From Aminobacter carboxidus (GTDB lineage Bacteria > Pseudomonadota > Alphaproteobacteria > Rhizobiales > Rhizobiaceae), in assembly GCF_014863355.1 (NCBI RefSeq), contig NZ_JACZEP010000006.1, positions 310,001 through 374,000 on the forward strand: a DNA stretch of 64,000 bases. Reading direction: 5' to 3'. Shown here one piece after another: positions 9,204 to 17,473 of the stretch (the first letter of the stretch is position 1; every line of letters starts with the position of its first letter). The position numbers were made by a program, and so were the translations under genes. Below the pieces are notes generated by a model. It ran no database searches and was not told the DNA's origin. It saw only the letters and a list, made by a program, of their open reading frames with translations.

Positions 9204-9234
9204 CTTCTAGGTGCTCCACCAAGTGGAGAGTCAA
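9204..9234 (-). promoter_or_regulatory. MerR-type promoter with 19-bp spacer and operator dyad
   Basis: On the minus strand TTGACT (-35, 9229-9234) and TAGAAG (-10 position, 9204-9209) are separated by exactly 19 bp. The spacer carries the perfect dyad CTCCAC-TTG-GTGGAG (9214-9228). Over-long spacers twisted into register by the regulator are the hallmark of MerR-activated promoters. It sits just upstream of the MerR-TipAS start, implying autoactivation. Confidence 0.85.
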
Positions 9235-9360
9235 CAACGCCCACAAAGAGAAATGTATTGCCTGCAAACGGAACTAAAGGTGGCGCGTGAGAATTTCCTT
9301 CTCAAGCTTTCGCACTAAACGAAAAGCCCTGCCTTTGTTCACTTGGGGTGGCGCCGGTAA

Positions 9361-9389
9361 ATGCGGCCAGGATGGCCGAACGGCCGCAT
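9361..9389 (+). other. Hairpin in the leader of the CBS operon
   Basis: ATGCGGCC and GGCCGCAT pair perfectly (8 bp) around a 13-base loop, about 80 bases before the CBS start. It does not match the SAM-II or SAH riboswitch patterns I know; its role is open. Confidence 0.4.
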
Positions 9390-9467
9390 GAAGCTTCCGG
9401 GCGGCTGGTGTCCGCCCGCCCGACATGGGATATTCCAATGAACCTGCCTGCCAAGGGAGATGCCGCC

Positions 9468-10856
9468 ATGCGCCGCTTGAACCCGCCCTTCAGGTCCGTG
9501 CTCGATTTGATCGGCGAAACGCCCGTCGTCGAGCTGACGCGCTTCGACACCGGCCTATGCCGGCTGTTCATCAAGCTGGAAAGCCAGAACCCCGGCGGCT
9601 CGATCAAGGACCGCATCGCGCTGTCGATGATCGCGGCGGCCGAGCGCGAGGGCAAGCTCAAGCGTGGCGGCACCATCGTCGAGGCGACCGCCGGCAATAC
9701 CGGTCTTGGGCTGGCCCAGGTCGGCATCCCCAAGGGCTACCGCATCATCCTCGTGGTGCCCGACAAGATGAGCCGGGAGAAGATCCAGCACCTGCGCGCG
9801 CTTGGCGCCGAGGTCAGGCTGACACGCTCCGACGTCGGCAAGGGCCACGCCGAATATTACCAGGACATGGCCGAGAAGATCGCCGCCGAGACCCCTGGTT
9901 CGTTCTACGTGAACCAGTTCGCCAACCCGGCCAACCCTGAGGCGCATGAGAAGACGACCGGACCGGAGATCTGGGAGCAGCTCGACGGCGACGTCGACGC
10001 GGTGGTGGTGGGCGTCGGCTCCGGCGGCACGCTGACCGGGCTCGGGCGCTACTTCGCCAAAGTGTCGCCCAAGACCGAGATGGTGCTGGCCGATCCGCTG
10101 GGCTCGGTGCTGGCGCCGCTGGTCAAGACCGGCAAGATGGAAGAGGCAGGCAGCTGGACCGTCGAAGGCATCGGCGAGGACTTCGTGCCGCCGAACTGCG
10201 ACCTGTCGCTGGTCAGACGCGCCTACACGGTCAACGACAAGGCAAGCATGCTGGCGGTGCGCGACCTGCTTGCCAAGGAAGGCATCCTGGCCGGCTCGTC
10301 GTCGGGCACGCTGCTGTCGGCGGCCCTGCGCTACTGCCGCGAGCAGAAGACGCCAAAGCGCGTGGTGACGTTCGTCTGCGACAGCGGCAACAAATATCTA
10401 TCCAAGGTGTTCGACGACTTCTGGCTCGCCGAACAGGGGCTGGACGAGCGCGAACATCATGGCGATCTCAGCGACCTGGTAGCGCGCTCGCATCGCGAGG
10501 GCGGCACGGTGTTTGTCGGGCCCGGCGACAGCCTGCTGACGGCCTATGGCCGGATGCGGCGTGGGGACGTGTCGCAGCTGCCGGTGCTCGAAGACGGCAA
10601 GCTCGTCGGTATCGTCGACGAGAGCGACATACTGGCTGTTGTCGAAGGACCCTATGACAGCCGCTGGAACCGCTTCAACGCACCCGTCTCGACCGCCATG
10701 GCAAAGGACCTGCACACGCTGCAGGCGAACCAGACACTCGATGCGCTTTTGCCGATCTTCGACCGCAACGAAGTGGCGATCATCTTCGACGGCGAGGAAT
10801 TTGTCGGGCTGATCACTCGGGTCGACCTCATCAACCATCTCAGGCGGACAAAATGA
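9468..10856 (+). CDS. cbs: Cystathionine beta-synthase (PLP fold plus CBS-domain pair)
   Basis: 462 residues from the ATG at 9468, preceded by AAGGGAGA; another ATG at 9438 in frame lacks a good ribosome site. The fold II PLP core covers about 1-330: Lys47 in GGSIKDRI binds PLP, EATAGNTGLG is the cysteine-synthase-type asparagine loop, and GVGSGGTLTGLG binds the phosphate. Residues about 345-462 form two CBS domains (LPVLEDGKLVGIVDESDIL and AIIFDGEEFVGLITR). No heme-binding CXXH extension. The enzyme joins serine (or O-acetylserine) and homocysteine to cystathionine. The stop overlaps the start of the following gamma-lyase by ATGA, so both are made together and form a reverse-transsulfuration unit. 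Confidence 0.92.
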   Translation: MRRLNPPFRSVLDLIGETPVVELTRFDTGLCRLFIKLESQNPGGSIKDRIALSMIAAAEREGKLKRGGTIVEATAGNTGLGLAQVGIPKGYRIILVVPDKMSREKIQHLRALGAEVRLTRSDVGKGHAEYYQDMAEKIAAETPGSFYVNQFANPANPEAHEKTTGPEIWEQLDGDVDAVVVGVGSGGTLTGLGRYFAKVSPKTEMVLADPLGSVLAPLVKTGKMEEAGSWTVEGIGEDFVPPNCDLSLVRRAYTVNDKASMLAVRDLLAKEGILAGSSSGTLLSAALRYCREQKTPKRVVTFVCDSGNKYLSKVFDDFWLAEQGLDEREHHGDLSDLVARSHREGGTVFVGPGDSLLTAYGRMRRGDVSQLPVLEDGKLVGIVDESDILAVVEGPYDSRWNRFNAPVSTAMAKDLHTLQANQTLDALLPIFDRNEVAIIFDGEEFVGLITRVDLINHLRRTK

Positions 10857-12019
10857 CGACGCAGAAGAACCGGCTGGCATTTTCGACGCGCACCATCCAC
10901 GGCGGCCAGAGCCACGACCCGACGACGGGTGCGGTGATGGTGCCGATCTACGCCACTTCGACCTATGGCCAGCAGAGCCCGGGCGTGCACAAGGGTTTTG
11001 AGTACGCGCGCAGCCAGAACCCGACGCGCTTTGCCTTCGAGCGCGCCATCGCCGACCTCGAAAGCGGCAGTGCCGGCTTCGCCTTTGCCTCGGGGCTCGC
11101 GGCCATCGCCACGGTGTTCGAGTTGCTCGATACGGGCGCGCACATCGTTGCCACCGACGACATCTATGGCGGCACGTTTCGGTTGCTGGAACGCGTGCGC
11201 AAGCGCTCGGCCGGGCTTCAGGTGACGTTCGTCGACTTCACCGATCTCGCCGCGGTGGAAGCCGCGATACGGCCGGAGACCAAGATGCTGTGGGTCGAAA
11301 CGCCGACCAACCCGCTGCTGCGTGTCGTCGATCTCGAAGGCGTCGCCGCTTTGGCCAAACGCAAGGGCGTGCTGTCGGTCGCCGACAACACCTTTTGCAG
11401 TCCCTATCTGCAGCGGCCGCTGGAGCTAGGGATCGACATCGTCGTGCATTCGACGACGAAGTATCTCAACGGCCATTCCGACATGGTCGGCGGCTGCGTG
11501 GTGGTCGGCGACAACAAGGATCTGCGCGACCAGCTGAAATTCCTGCAGAATGCCATCGGCGCGATCTCCGGGCCGTTCGACAGCTTTTTGGCCCTGCGCG
11601 GCATCAAGACACTGGCGCTCAGGATGGAGCGTCATTCGCAGAACGGGGCGAAGATCGCGCGCTGGCTGGAAGCGCGCAAGGATGTGCGTCGGGTGATCTA
11701 TCCCGGTCTCGAAAGCCACCCGCAGCACGCCATCGCCAAGGCGCAGATGTATCATTTCGGCGGCATGATATCGGTCGACCTCGACCGCGATCTCGCCGGC
11801 ACCAAGCGCTTCCTCGAACGCACGCAGCTGTTCACGCTGGCCGAGAGCCTGGGCGGCGTCGAAAGCCTGATCGAACACCCGGCGCTGATGACGCATGGCT
11901 CGATCCCGGCGGAAAAGCGCGCCGAGATCGGCATCTCGGATTCGCTCGTCAGGCTATCGGCGGGCATCGAGGACGGGGATGATCTGATCGCCGATCTGGA
12001 GCAGGCGCTGGCGCGATAG
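10853..12019 (+). CDS. Cystathionine gamma-lyase / Cys-Met metabolism PLP enzyme
   Basis: 388 residues. Family signatures: YARSQNPT near the N-terminus (tyrosine and arginine contacting PLP of the neighbouring subunit), FASGLAAI, and the PLP lysine in STTKYLNGHSDMVGG. It starts inside the last codons of the CBS gene (ATGA overlap), so translation is coupled. The pairing argues for gamma-lyase action, splitting cystathionine to cysteine, ammonia and 2-oxobutyrate; cystathionine gamma-synthase (MetB) belongs to the same family and cannot be excluded by motifs alone. No terminator with T run was seen after it; the 144 bp before the convergent MarR gene hold GC-rich inverted repeats around 12093-12170. 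Confidence 0.9.
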   Translation: MTTQKNRLAFSTRTIHGGQSHDPTTGAVMVPIYATSTYGQQSPGVHKGFEYARSQNPTRFAFERAIADLESGSAGFAFASGLAAIATVFELLDTGAHIVATDDIYGGTFRLLERVRKRSAGLQVTFVDFTDLAAVEAAIRPETKMLWVETPTNPLLRVVDLEGVAALAKRKGVLSVADNTFCSPYLQRPLELGIDIVVHSTTKYLNGHSDMVGGCVVVGDNKDLRDQLKFLQNAIGAISGPFDSFLALRGIKTLALRMERHSQNGAKIARWLEARKDVRRVIYPGLESHPQHAIAKAQMYHFGGMISVDLDRDLAGTKRFLERTQLFTLAESLGGVESLIEHPALMTHGSIPAEKRAEIGISDSLVRLSAGIEDGDDLIADLEQALAR

Positions 12020-12163
12020 TTCGGCCTTTTCGCGGCTGAAGATTGGCGCTGCTTGCGCGGGGTGGTAGCGCGGGAAGTCGCGGCTAGCCCCCTTCCCCCC
12101 ATGCTTACGGGAGAAGGTCCCGGCAGGCGCATGAGGGGCAGCGCTGCGGCTGGTGCCCCTGCC

Positions 12164-12652
12164 TCACACGCTCTCGAACCCGACCAAAAACTTGCTGAGC
12201 AGCGCGTCGAGCGCCGCCCGCTCCTGCTTGGTCAGCATCGAGACGATCCGCGTCTGCGTCGCGACATGGTCGGTGACGGCGGCGTCGATGGTGGCGAAGC
12301 CCTTGTCGGTCAGCGAGACGATGAAGCTGCGGCGGTCGTCGGGGTTGAGCCGGCGTTCGACAAGGCCGGCCTTTTCGAGCTGGTCGACACGGTTGGTCAT
12401 GGTGCCCGAGGTGATCATCATCGTTGCCGAGAGATCGCCGGGGGACAGCGCGTAAGGCGGCCCCGATCGGCGCAGCGTCGCCAGCACGTCAAAGCTGGCG
12501 AAATTCAGCCCGTGCGCGGCGAAGGTCTTATCCATCTCGCGGCCGAGATGCTGCGACACCCTGTTGGCGCGGCCGATAAGCCCCATCGGCGCGACGTCGA
12601 GGTCGGGCCGTTCGCGGTTCCACTGGGCAAGAATGTCGTCAACCTGATCCAT
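12164..12652 (-). CDS. MarR-family transcriptional regulator
   Basis: 162 residues, ATG at 12652. Winged-helix MarR domain about 35-140, with the recognition region LSATMMITSGTMTNRVDQLEKAGLV and the wing RRLNPDDRRSFIVSLTDKG. It is divergent from the EamA exporter and WrbA genes, and two strong palindromes occupy the 88-bp gap, so it most likely represses the exporter operon and itself and is released by a small, perhaps phenolic or quinone-like, ligand (inference from WrbA being nearby). No cysteine is seen in the positions used by OhrR-type peroxide sensors near the N-terminus. Confidence 0.9.
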   Translation of the reverse strand: MDQVDDILAQWNRERPDLDVAPMGLIGRANRVSQHLGREMDKTFAAHGLNFASFDVLATLRRSGPPYALSPGDLSATMMITSGTMTNRVDQLEKAGLVERRLNPDDRRSFIVSLTDKGFATIDAAVTDHVATQTRIVSMLTKQERAALDALLSKFLVGFESV

Positions 12653-12672
12653 GGCTCACCATTCCGATTATT

Positions 12673-12716
12673 TCTCTTGACGTCAAGAGAATATGGATTA
12701 TCTTGAAGTCAAGATA
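12673..12716. promoter_or_regulatory. Two palindromic operators for the MarR regulator
   Basis: TCTCTTGACGTCAAGAGA (12673-12690) is a perfect 18-bp palindrome and TATCTTGAAGTCAAGATA (12699-12716) matches it in the TCTTGA-N2-TCAAGA core. Centres are 26 bp apart, within the intergenic space of the divergent MarR and EamA genes. Confidence 0.88.
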
Positions 12717-12740
12717 CTCGATGTAAAGAGAGATGCAGCC

Positions 12741-13622
12741 ATGACGACGCGCAACACCGACCTGCTGCTGACGGCAATCGCCCCCGCGATCTGGGGCAGC
12801 ACCTATATCGTGACGACTGAGTTCCTGCCCGCCGGCTACCCGCTGACGGTCGCCATGCTCAGGGCGCTGCCCGCCGGCCTGCTGCTCCTGCTGCTCGTCC
12901 GCCAGCTGCCGCAAGGCATCTGGTGGGCTCGCGTCCTGGTGCTCGGCGCGCTGAACTTCTCGATCTTCTGGTGGCTGCTATTCGTCGCCGCCTATCGCCT
13001 GCCGGGCGGCGTGGCAGCGACGGTCGGCGCGATCCAGCCGCTGATCGTCATCCTGCTCGCCCGTGGCCTGCTCGGCGCCCCGATCCGCCCGCTGTCGATC
13101 GTCGCGGCCATTGCCGGCATGGCCGGCGTCGCCTTGCTGATCCTGACGCCGAATGCCGCACTCGACCCGATCGGCATCGCCGCAGGTCTCGCCGGTGCCG
13201 TGTCGATGGCCGCAGGCACCGTACTGAGCCGGCGCTGGCAGCCGCCCGTTTCGCCGCTGACATTCACCGCATGGCAGCTGACATCAGGTGGTTTGCTGCT
13301 GCTTCCGGTTGCGCTGCTGCAGGAACCGTCCCTGCCGGCGCTTTCGACCGCCAACCTGCTCGGTCTTGCCTGGCTCGGCCTGATCGGCGCGGCACTGACC
13401 TACATATTGTGGTTCCGTGGTATCGCCCGACTGGAACCGTCGGTGGTGTCGCCGCTCGGCTTCCTCAGCCCGATGACCGCCGTGATCCTTGGCTGGTCGG
13501 TGCTCGGCCAGTCGCTCAGCGCGGCCCAGATCTTCGGCATGGTGGTCGTGCTCGGCAGCGTGTGGCTCAGCCAGCGCGCCCAGCAGGCCAAACCGGCACC
13601 GGCCAAGCTCGCCACCGCCTGA
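12741..13622 (+). CDS. EamA/DMT-family transporter (probable exporter)
   Basis: 293 residues from an ATG at 12741; an upstream extension runs through the operator and is rejected. About ten hydrophobic helices in two EamA repeats (about 8-135 and 145-280); motifs AIWGSTYIV near the start and the second-repeat pattern [17 protein letters not shown] are typical of the drug/metabolite transporter superfamily. It would export a small metabolite or toxic compound across the inner membrane. Divergent MarR gene and paired operators imply substrate-inducible expression. wrbA follows after 86 bp in the same direction and may be cotranscribed. Confidence 0.9.
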   Translation: MTTRNTDLLLTAIAPAIWGSTYIVTTEFLPAGYPLTVAMLRALPAGLLLLLLVRQLPQGIWWARVLVLGALNFSIFWWLLFVAAYRLPGGVAATVGAIQPLIVILLARGLLGAPIRPLSIVAAIAGMAGVALLILTPNAALDPIGIAAGLAGAVSMAAGTVLSRRWQPPVSPLTFTAWQLTSGGLLLLPVALLQEPSLPALSTANLLGLAWLGLIGAALTYILWFRGIARLEPSVVSPLGFLSPMTAVILGWSVLGQSLSAAQIFGMVVVLGSVWLSQRAQQAKPAPAKLATA

Positions 13623-13708
13623 ACAATCGCGCCGCCTGTGGGCGGCGCTCCCATCCCACAACTGAACCGTGCATCACTTCCGGCCGCCGCCGGCAGAAGG
13701 AGATTCCC

Positions 13709-14353
13709 ATGCCCAAGATCCTGGTCCTCTATTATTCCGCTTACGGCCATATCGGCGCTATGGCCGAGGCTATCGCCGACGGCGCACGTGAGGCCGGCGC
13801 CACCGTCACGCTGAGGCGCGTACCCGAACTGATGGACGAAACAACGATGCGCAAGGCCGGTATCGCCCGGGACGACACACCTGTCGCCACGCCCCGGGAA
13901 CTTGCCGACTACGACGCCATCGTCTTCGGCACGCCGACGCGCTTCGGCAACATGGCTTCGCAGATGAAGAACTTCATCGATCAGCTCGGCGGGCTTTGGA
14001 CGCAGAATGCGCTGGTCGGCAAGGTGGCGAGCGTGTTCACCTCGAGCGAGAGCCAGCATGGCGGCCAGGAGCACACGATCCTGTCGATGCATGCCACCTT
14101 GATGCATCTCGGCATGGTCACCGTGGGCCTGCCCTATACCTTCCGGGGCCAGACGCGCATGGACGAGATTACAGGTGGCTCGCCCTATGGCGCAACGACG
14201 CTTGCCATCAACGCCGACGGCAGTTCGCGGGCGCCCAGCGCCAACGAACTCGCCGGCGCCCGCCATCAGGGCCGCTACATCGCCGAGATTGCCGGACCGC
14301 TGGCCGAGAGGCGCATGGAGGCGTCTCGCCAACCCCAAGAATTGGCGGCATAG
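13709..14353 (+). CDS. wrbA: NAD(P)H:quinone oxidoreductase, WrbA type
   Basis: 214 residues beginning [19 protein letters not shown] after AGAAGGAGA. Flavodoxin-like FMN protein: the phosphate loop [14 protein letters not shown] (about 8-21), [16 protein letters not shown], and the WrbA loop around [13 protein letters not shown] and [10 protein letters not shown] are all present. WrbA reduces quinones by two electrons and protects from semiquinone and oxidative stress. About 15 residues longer than E. coli WrbA through its C-terminal tail. Position after the MarR-controlled exporter suggests a shared response to quinone- or phenol-like compounds; this is inference. Confidence 0.93.
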   Translation: MPKILVLYYSAYGHIGAMAEAIADGAREAGATVTLRRVPELMDETTMRKAGIARDDTPVATPRELADYDAIVFGTPTRFGNMASQMKNFIDQLGGLWTQNALVGKVASVFTSSESQHGGQEHTILSMHATLMHLGMVTVGLPYTFRGQTRMDEITGGSPYGATTLAINADGSSRAPSANELAGARHQGRYIAEIAGPLAERRMEASRQPQELAA

Positions 14354-14429
14354 GTTTGGCCAACTCCTCGACCAGGGCAACGATCGCCGAGCTTCTTGCA
14401 ACGCTGCCGGCAAAGCCGGCGATCTCCGA

Positions 14430-15362
14430 CTAAGCCGACAGTGGCTGCGGCGCCCTCAGCGGACGCGGCTTGAGATGGCCCAAAAGCGCATCGAGGAAGA
14501 CCCGCGTCTTCCGCGGCATCAGTTGCCTGCTCGGAAAGACGGCACGCACCATGGCCGGGGCAAGACTCCATGCCGGCAGGATGCGGACGAGTTCGCCGCT
14601 CGCCAGATAAGGTCGCGCGAAAAGATCGGGCATCGCCGTTATGCCGGCGCCCGAACGCGCCATGCGGAACAGCAGTTCGTAAGAATTCGCGCAGACCCGT
14701 CGTCCCGACATGTCCACAGGAACCGACTGGGCGTCCTTGTTCAGAACCCAATTGACCGGAACACCGTCGGCGAGCAGTACCAGAACATCATGTTGCGCGA
14801 GGGCCTCGGGCCCCTCGGGCTGGCCGGCGCGATCCCGGTATTGCGGCGAGGCATAGAGGCCTATGCCGAGGTCGACCAGATGGCGGGTGGTCAACCTGAG
14901 GTCCTGCGCTTCGCCACCGATCCGTATGGCGAGATCGAAACCGTCGGCGATGACGTCGACATAACGAGGCGACAGATCCAGTTCGAGCTGGATTTCGCTA
15001 TATGCCTTGGTGAATTCTGCCAGCATCGGGGCGAGCGAGATGGCGGCAAGGTCGCCGGGCACGGAGACACGCAGCCGTCCCGAAGGGGTCACCTGCCGGT
15101 GTTCGGCAACCGCCATCACGGCATCCACCTCATGGATGATCTGTTCGGCGGGGATGAGAATACGCTGGCCCATCTCGGTCAGGAAATTGCGCCGCGTGCT
15201 GCGCTGGAGCAGGCGTTCCCCCAGCTGGGCTTCGAGGACTGTGATCCGCCGGGACACCGTTGACTTCGGCAGACCAAGCCGTTCGGCCGCGGCACTGAAG
15301 CTTCCCGTTTCCGCAACGCGCGCAAAGATCATCAGGTCGAATGGATCGGGCGTTGTCGGCAT
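14430..15362 (-). CDS. LysR-family transcriptional regulator
   Basis: 310 residues, ATG at 15362. N-terminal HTH (about 10-68) with FARVAETGSFSAAAERLGLPKSTVSRRI; C-terminal LysR substrate domain from about 95 with LRVSVPGDLAAISLAPML and ADGFDLAIRIG, the pattern of the AaeR/DsdC-like one-component group that controls nearby metabolic or efflux genes. It is divergent from the dipeptidase-ABC operon, and a 28-bp imperfect palindrome lies between them, which fits both autoregulation and control of that operon. Confidence 0.92.
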   Translation of the reverse strand: MPTTPDPFDLMIFARVAETGSFSAAAERLGLPKSTVSRRITVLEAQLGERLLQRSTRRNFLTEMGQRILIPAEQIIHEVDAVMAVAEHRQVTPSGRLRVSVPGDLAAISLAPMLAEFTKAYSEIQLELDLSPRYVDVIADGFDLAIRIGGEAQDLRLTTRHLVDLGIGLYASPQYRDRAGQPEGPEALAQHDVLVLLADGVPVNWVLNKDAQSVPVDMSGRRVCANSYELLFRMARSGAGITAMPDLFARPYLASGELVRILPAWSLAPAMVRAVFPSRQLMPRKTRVFLDALLGHLKPRPLRAPQPLSA

Positions 15363-15371
15363 GGCGGGGCC

Positions 15372-15399
15372 TTGATTGGTTCAAGTATGAAACAATCAA
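15372..15399. promoter_or_regulatory. LysR operator dyad
   Basis: TTGATTG at 15372-15378 pairs with CAATCAA at 15393-15399, and TTCA at 15380-15383 with TGAA at 15388-15391, leaving a four-base centre. It lies ten bases from the LysR start and about 80 bases before the dipeptidase start, as expected for a LysR site controlling divergent promoters. Confidence 0.75.
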
Positions 15400-15481
15400 A
15401 CCCATTCCCGCCAATAGCGCAACGACGCGATTGCCGATTAGCTCACCGCTTGGACTTCATAGCTCAACGGGTGCAGACGAC

Positions 15482-16480
15482 GTGACTGTTTCAGCCAACA
15501 ACCTCATCGCCAAGGCTGTCGTCTGGGAAAGTGCCGTGGGCTGGACCCCCGAATGCCTCGATGAAGGACCTGACATGCTGGTCCGCTATCGCGACGCGGG
15601 GTTCTCCTTCCTGTCGCTCACAATCGGCGCCGACTGGGACCGACCGGAGCCGACGTTCCGGCATCTCTCCCAACAAAGGCGCTGGTTCGAACAGCGCGCC
15701 CATGATTACCAGCTCATCGAAACCGTGGCCGACATCCGTGCGGCCAAGCAGTCGGGCAAGATGGCGATCGGCCTGCATCTGCAAGGTGCCGGCCCAGCCG
15801 CTCACGAGCCCGCGATGATCGACAGCTGGTACCGGCTTGGAATCCGCTGGATGATCGTGGCCTACAACACCCGCAACCCGCTTGGCGACGGCTGCCACGA
15901 GCCCTCGGATGCCGGGCTTTCGATGCTGGGCCGTGCCTTCGTGACAGAGGCCAACCGCGTCGGCATGATGCTCGACGCAAGCCATGCCGGCATCAACACG
16001 TCGCTCGACATCATCGAGCTGTCGGAAAAGCCGGTGGTGTTCTCGCATTCGAGCGTGCGCGCGCTGAAGAACCACGAGCGCAACATCGACGACGTCCAGA
16101 TCAAGGCGCTCGCCCGGCGCGGCGGCGTGGTCGGCATCAACTCCATCGGCGCCTTCCTGACCGATGACAACCGTTCGGATGTTCCCGCGCTGATGCGCCA
16201 TATCGATTACGTCGCCCAGCTCGTCGGGCCCGAACATGTCGGCCTCGGCCTCGACACCGTTTTCTACCAGCCCTTCATGACCAAGCTCTACGACTCCGGT
16301 CCGATGATGGCGTTGCGCGGCTATCCGCGTCCGCCCTGGGCCGATGTCAAACCCGAAGTCCTGCCCGAGCTGGTCGAAGCGCTGGAACGCCATGGCTATT
16401 CGGAGACGGCCATACTTGGCGTGCTGGGCGAGAATTTCCTGCGGGTCGCCGAACAGAACTGGCGTCCCTCCATCGTGTAA
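15482..16480 (+). CDS. M19 membrane-dipeptidase-like protein
   Basis: 332 residues from a GTG at 15482; the frame stays open upstream across the operator, so the exact start is uncertain and no clear ribosome site was found. Resembles the M19 (renal dipeptidase) TIM barrel: SHAGINTSLDIIELS and PVVFSHSSVRAL carry the two metal-binding histidines, and GPEHVGLGLDTVF is the family's conserved end strand. The N-terminal HxD metal pair is not seen (AVVWESAVGW) and the usual bridging Glu of IEGG corresponds to LHLQGAG. It may therefore be a single-metal hydrolase or have lost activity. First gene of an apparent operon with an ABC importer, suggesting it processes the imported compound. Confidence 0.8.
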   Translation: MTVSANNLIAKAVVWESAVGWTPECLDEGPDMLVRYRDAGFSFLSLTIGADWDRPEPTFRHLSQQRRWFEQRAHDYQLIETVADIRAAKQSGKMAIGLHLQGAGPAAHEPAMIDSWYRLGIRWMIVAYNTRNPLGDGCHEPSDAGLSMLGRAFVTEANRVGMMLDASHAGINTSLDIIELSEKPVVFSHSSVRALKNHERNIDDVQIKALARRGGVVGINSIGAFLTDDNRSDVPALMRHIDYVAQLVGPEHVGLGLDTVFYQPFMTKLYDSGPMMALRGYPRPPWADVKPEVLPELVEALERHGYSETAILGVLGENFLRVAEQNWRPSIV

Positions 16481-16501
16481 TCCAAACCTTAGGAGCGTGT
16501 C

Positions 16502-17473
16502 GTGAAATTGATGAAGTGGCTGCTCGCTGCAGCCTTGCTCACCGCCGCGAATGGCGCAGCCCGGGCTGACCCGAAACTGGTCGAAATCGCCAGCTTCGGC
16601 GAGCACCCGGCGCTCAACCAGGTCGCCGAAGGCTTCAAGGCCCGGATGGGCGAACTGGGCTACGTCGAAGGCAAGGACGTCACCTACGGCTTCCAGCACG
16701 CCAATTTCGACCGCAGCCTCGTTCCGCAAATTCTGCAGCAGGTGGAAGCCAAGCATCCGGCGCTGATCCTCGCCATCACCACCGGCCTCAACCAGGCAGC
16801 GGTGCGCGGCATTACCGACAAGTCGATCCCGGTCGTGTTCGGCGCGGTCGTCGACCCGGTCGTGGCGGGCATCGTGCCGGATTGGCAGCACGGCTCGGCC
16901 TGGAGCACCGGCGCGTCCATGCTACCTGATTTCGATGCTTCCTTGGACTACCTCAAGAAGGTCTTGCCCGGGGTCAAGAAGGTCGGGACCCTGTTCAATC
17001 CGGGCGAAGACAACGACACCTCCAACATGGAGTTGATCCACCAGGCGGCCGCAAAGGCCGGGATCGAAATCGTCGGCGTGCCGGTCGACAATCCCAACGA
17101 CCTGCCCCAGCGTGTCCAGACCTTCGCCGGACAGGTCGACGCTATCTTCCTCATCCAGTCCAACGTGGTGCAGACCTCGGTGCCGGTCGTCGCCCAGGTG
17201 GCGCAGCGCATCAAGCTGCCGCTGTTCAACTCGGTCTACGCCCCCGACCTCAAAGACCAGCTCGCCGGTTTCCACGCCATCTCCTACCGCAAGAACGGCG
17301 AGCATGCAGCCGATATCGCCGACCGGATCCTCAAGGGCGAGAAGCCGGCCGACATCGCGCCCTATGTTCCCAAGGGCGAAGACTTCGACGCCTATATCAG
17401 CCCCAAGGGCCTCGCAGCCGTCGGCCTGACGGTTCCGGAAGCGCTCAAGGACAGCCCATGGCTGCTCAAGTGA
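16502..17473 (+). CDS. ABC transporter substrate-binding protein (PF04392 type)
   Basis: 323 residues from GTG at 16502 with AGGAG seven bases upstream; an ATG at 16511 is the alternative. Signal peptide MKWLLAAALLTAANGAARA, then mature protein beginning DPKLVEIASFGEHPALNQ. The two-lobe pattern (LVLAITTGLNQAAVRG-like first lobe, VGTLFNPGEDN hinge region, NSVYAPDLKDQLAGFHAISY second lobe) is that of the uncharacterised ABC_sub_bind family, whose best-known members bind tryptophan or other aromatic amino acids (TrpX). The following ATPase and permease complete the importer. Ligand unknown; with a dipeptidase-like gene upstream, an amino-acid derivative or N-acyl amino acid is a reasonable guess. 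Confidence 0.88.
   Translation: MKLMKWLLAAALLTAANGAARADPKLVEIASFGEHPALNQVAEGFKARMGELGYVEGKDVTYGFQHANFDRSLVPQILQQVEAKHPALILAITTGLNQAAVRGITDKSIPVVFGAVVDPVVAGIVPDWQHGSAWSTGASMLPDFDASLDYLKKVLPGVKKVGTLFNPGEDNDTSNMELIHQAAAKAGIEIVGVPVDNPNDLPQRVQTFAGQVDAIFLIQSNVVQTSVPVVAQVAQRIKLPLFNSVYAPDLKDQLAGFHAISYRKNGEHAADIADRILKGEKPADIAPYVPKGEDFDAYISPKGLAAVGLTVPEALKDSPWLLK

Noticed and set aside
9245-9467. SAM-II or SAH riboswitch before the CBS gene
   Set aside because: I looked for the SAM-II pseudoknot landmarks and the SAH aptamer core; only a simple hairpin is present.
12923-13708. Extension of the WrbA frame back through the EamA gene
   Set aside because: The extension is Arg/Pro-rich out-of-frame reading of the EamA gene; WrbA has its own ribosome site at 13695-13703.
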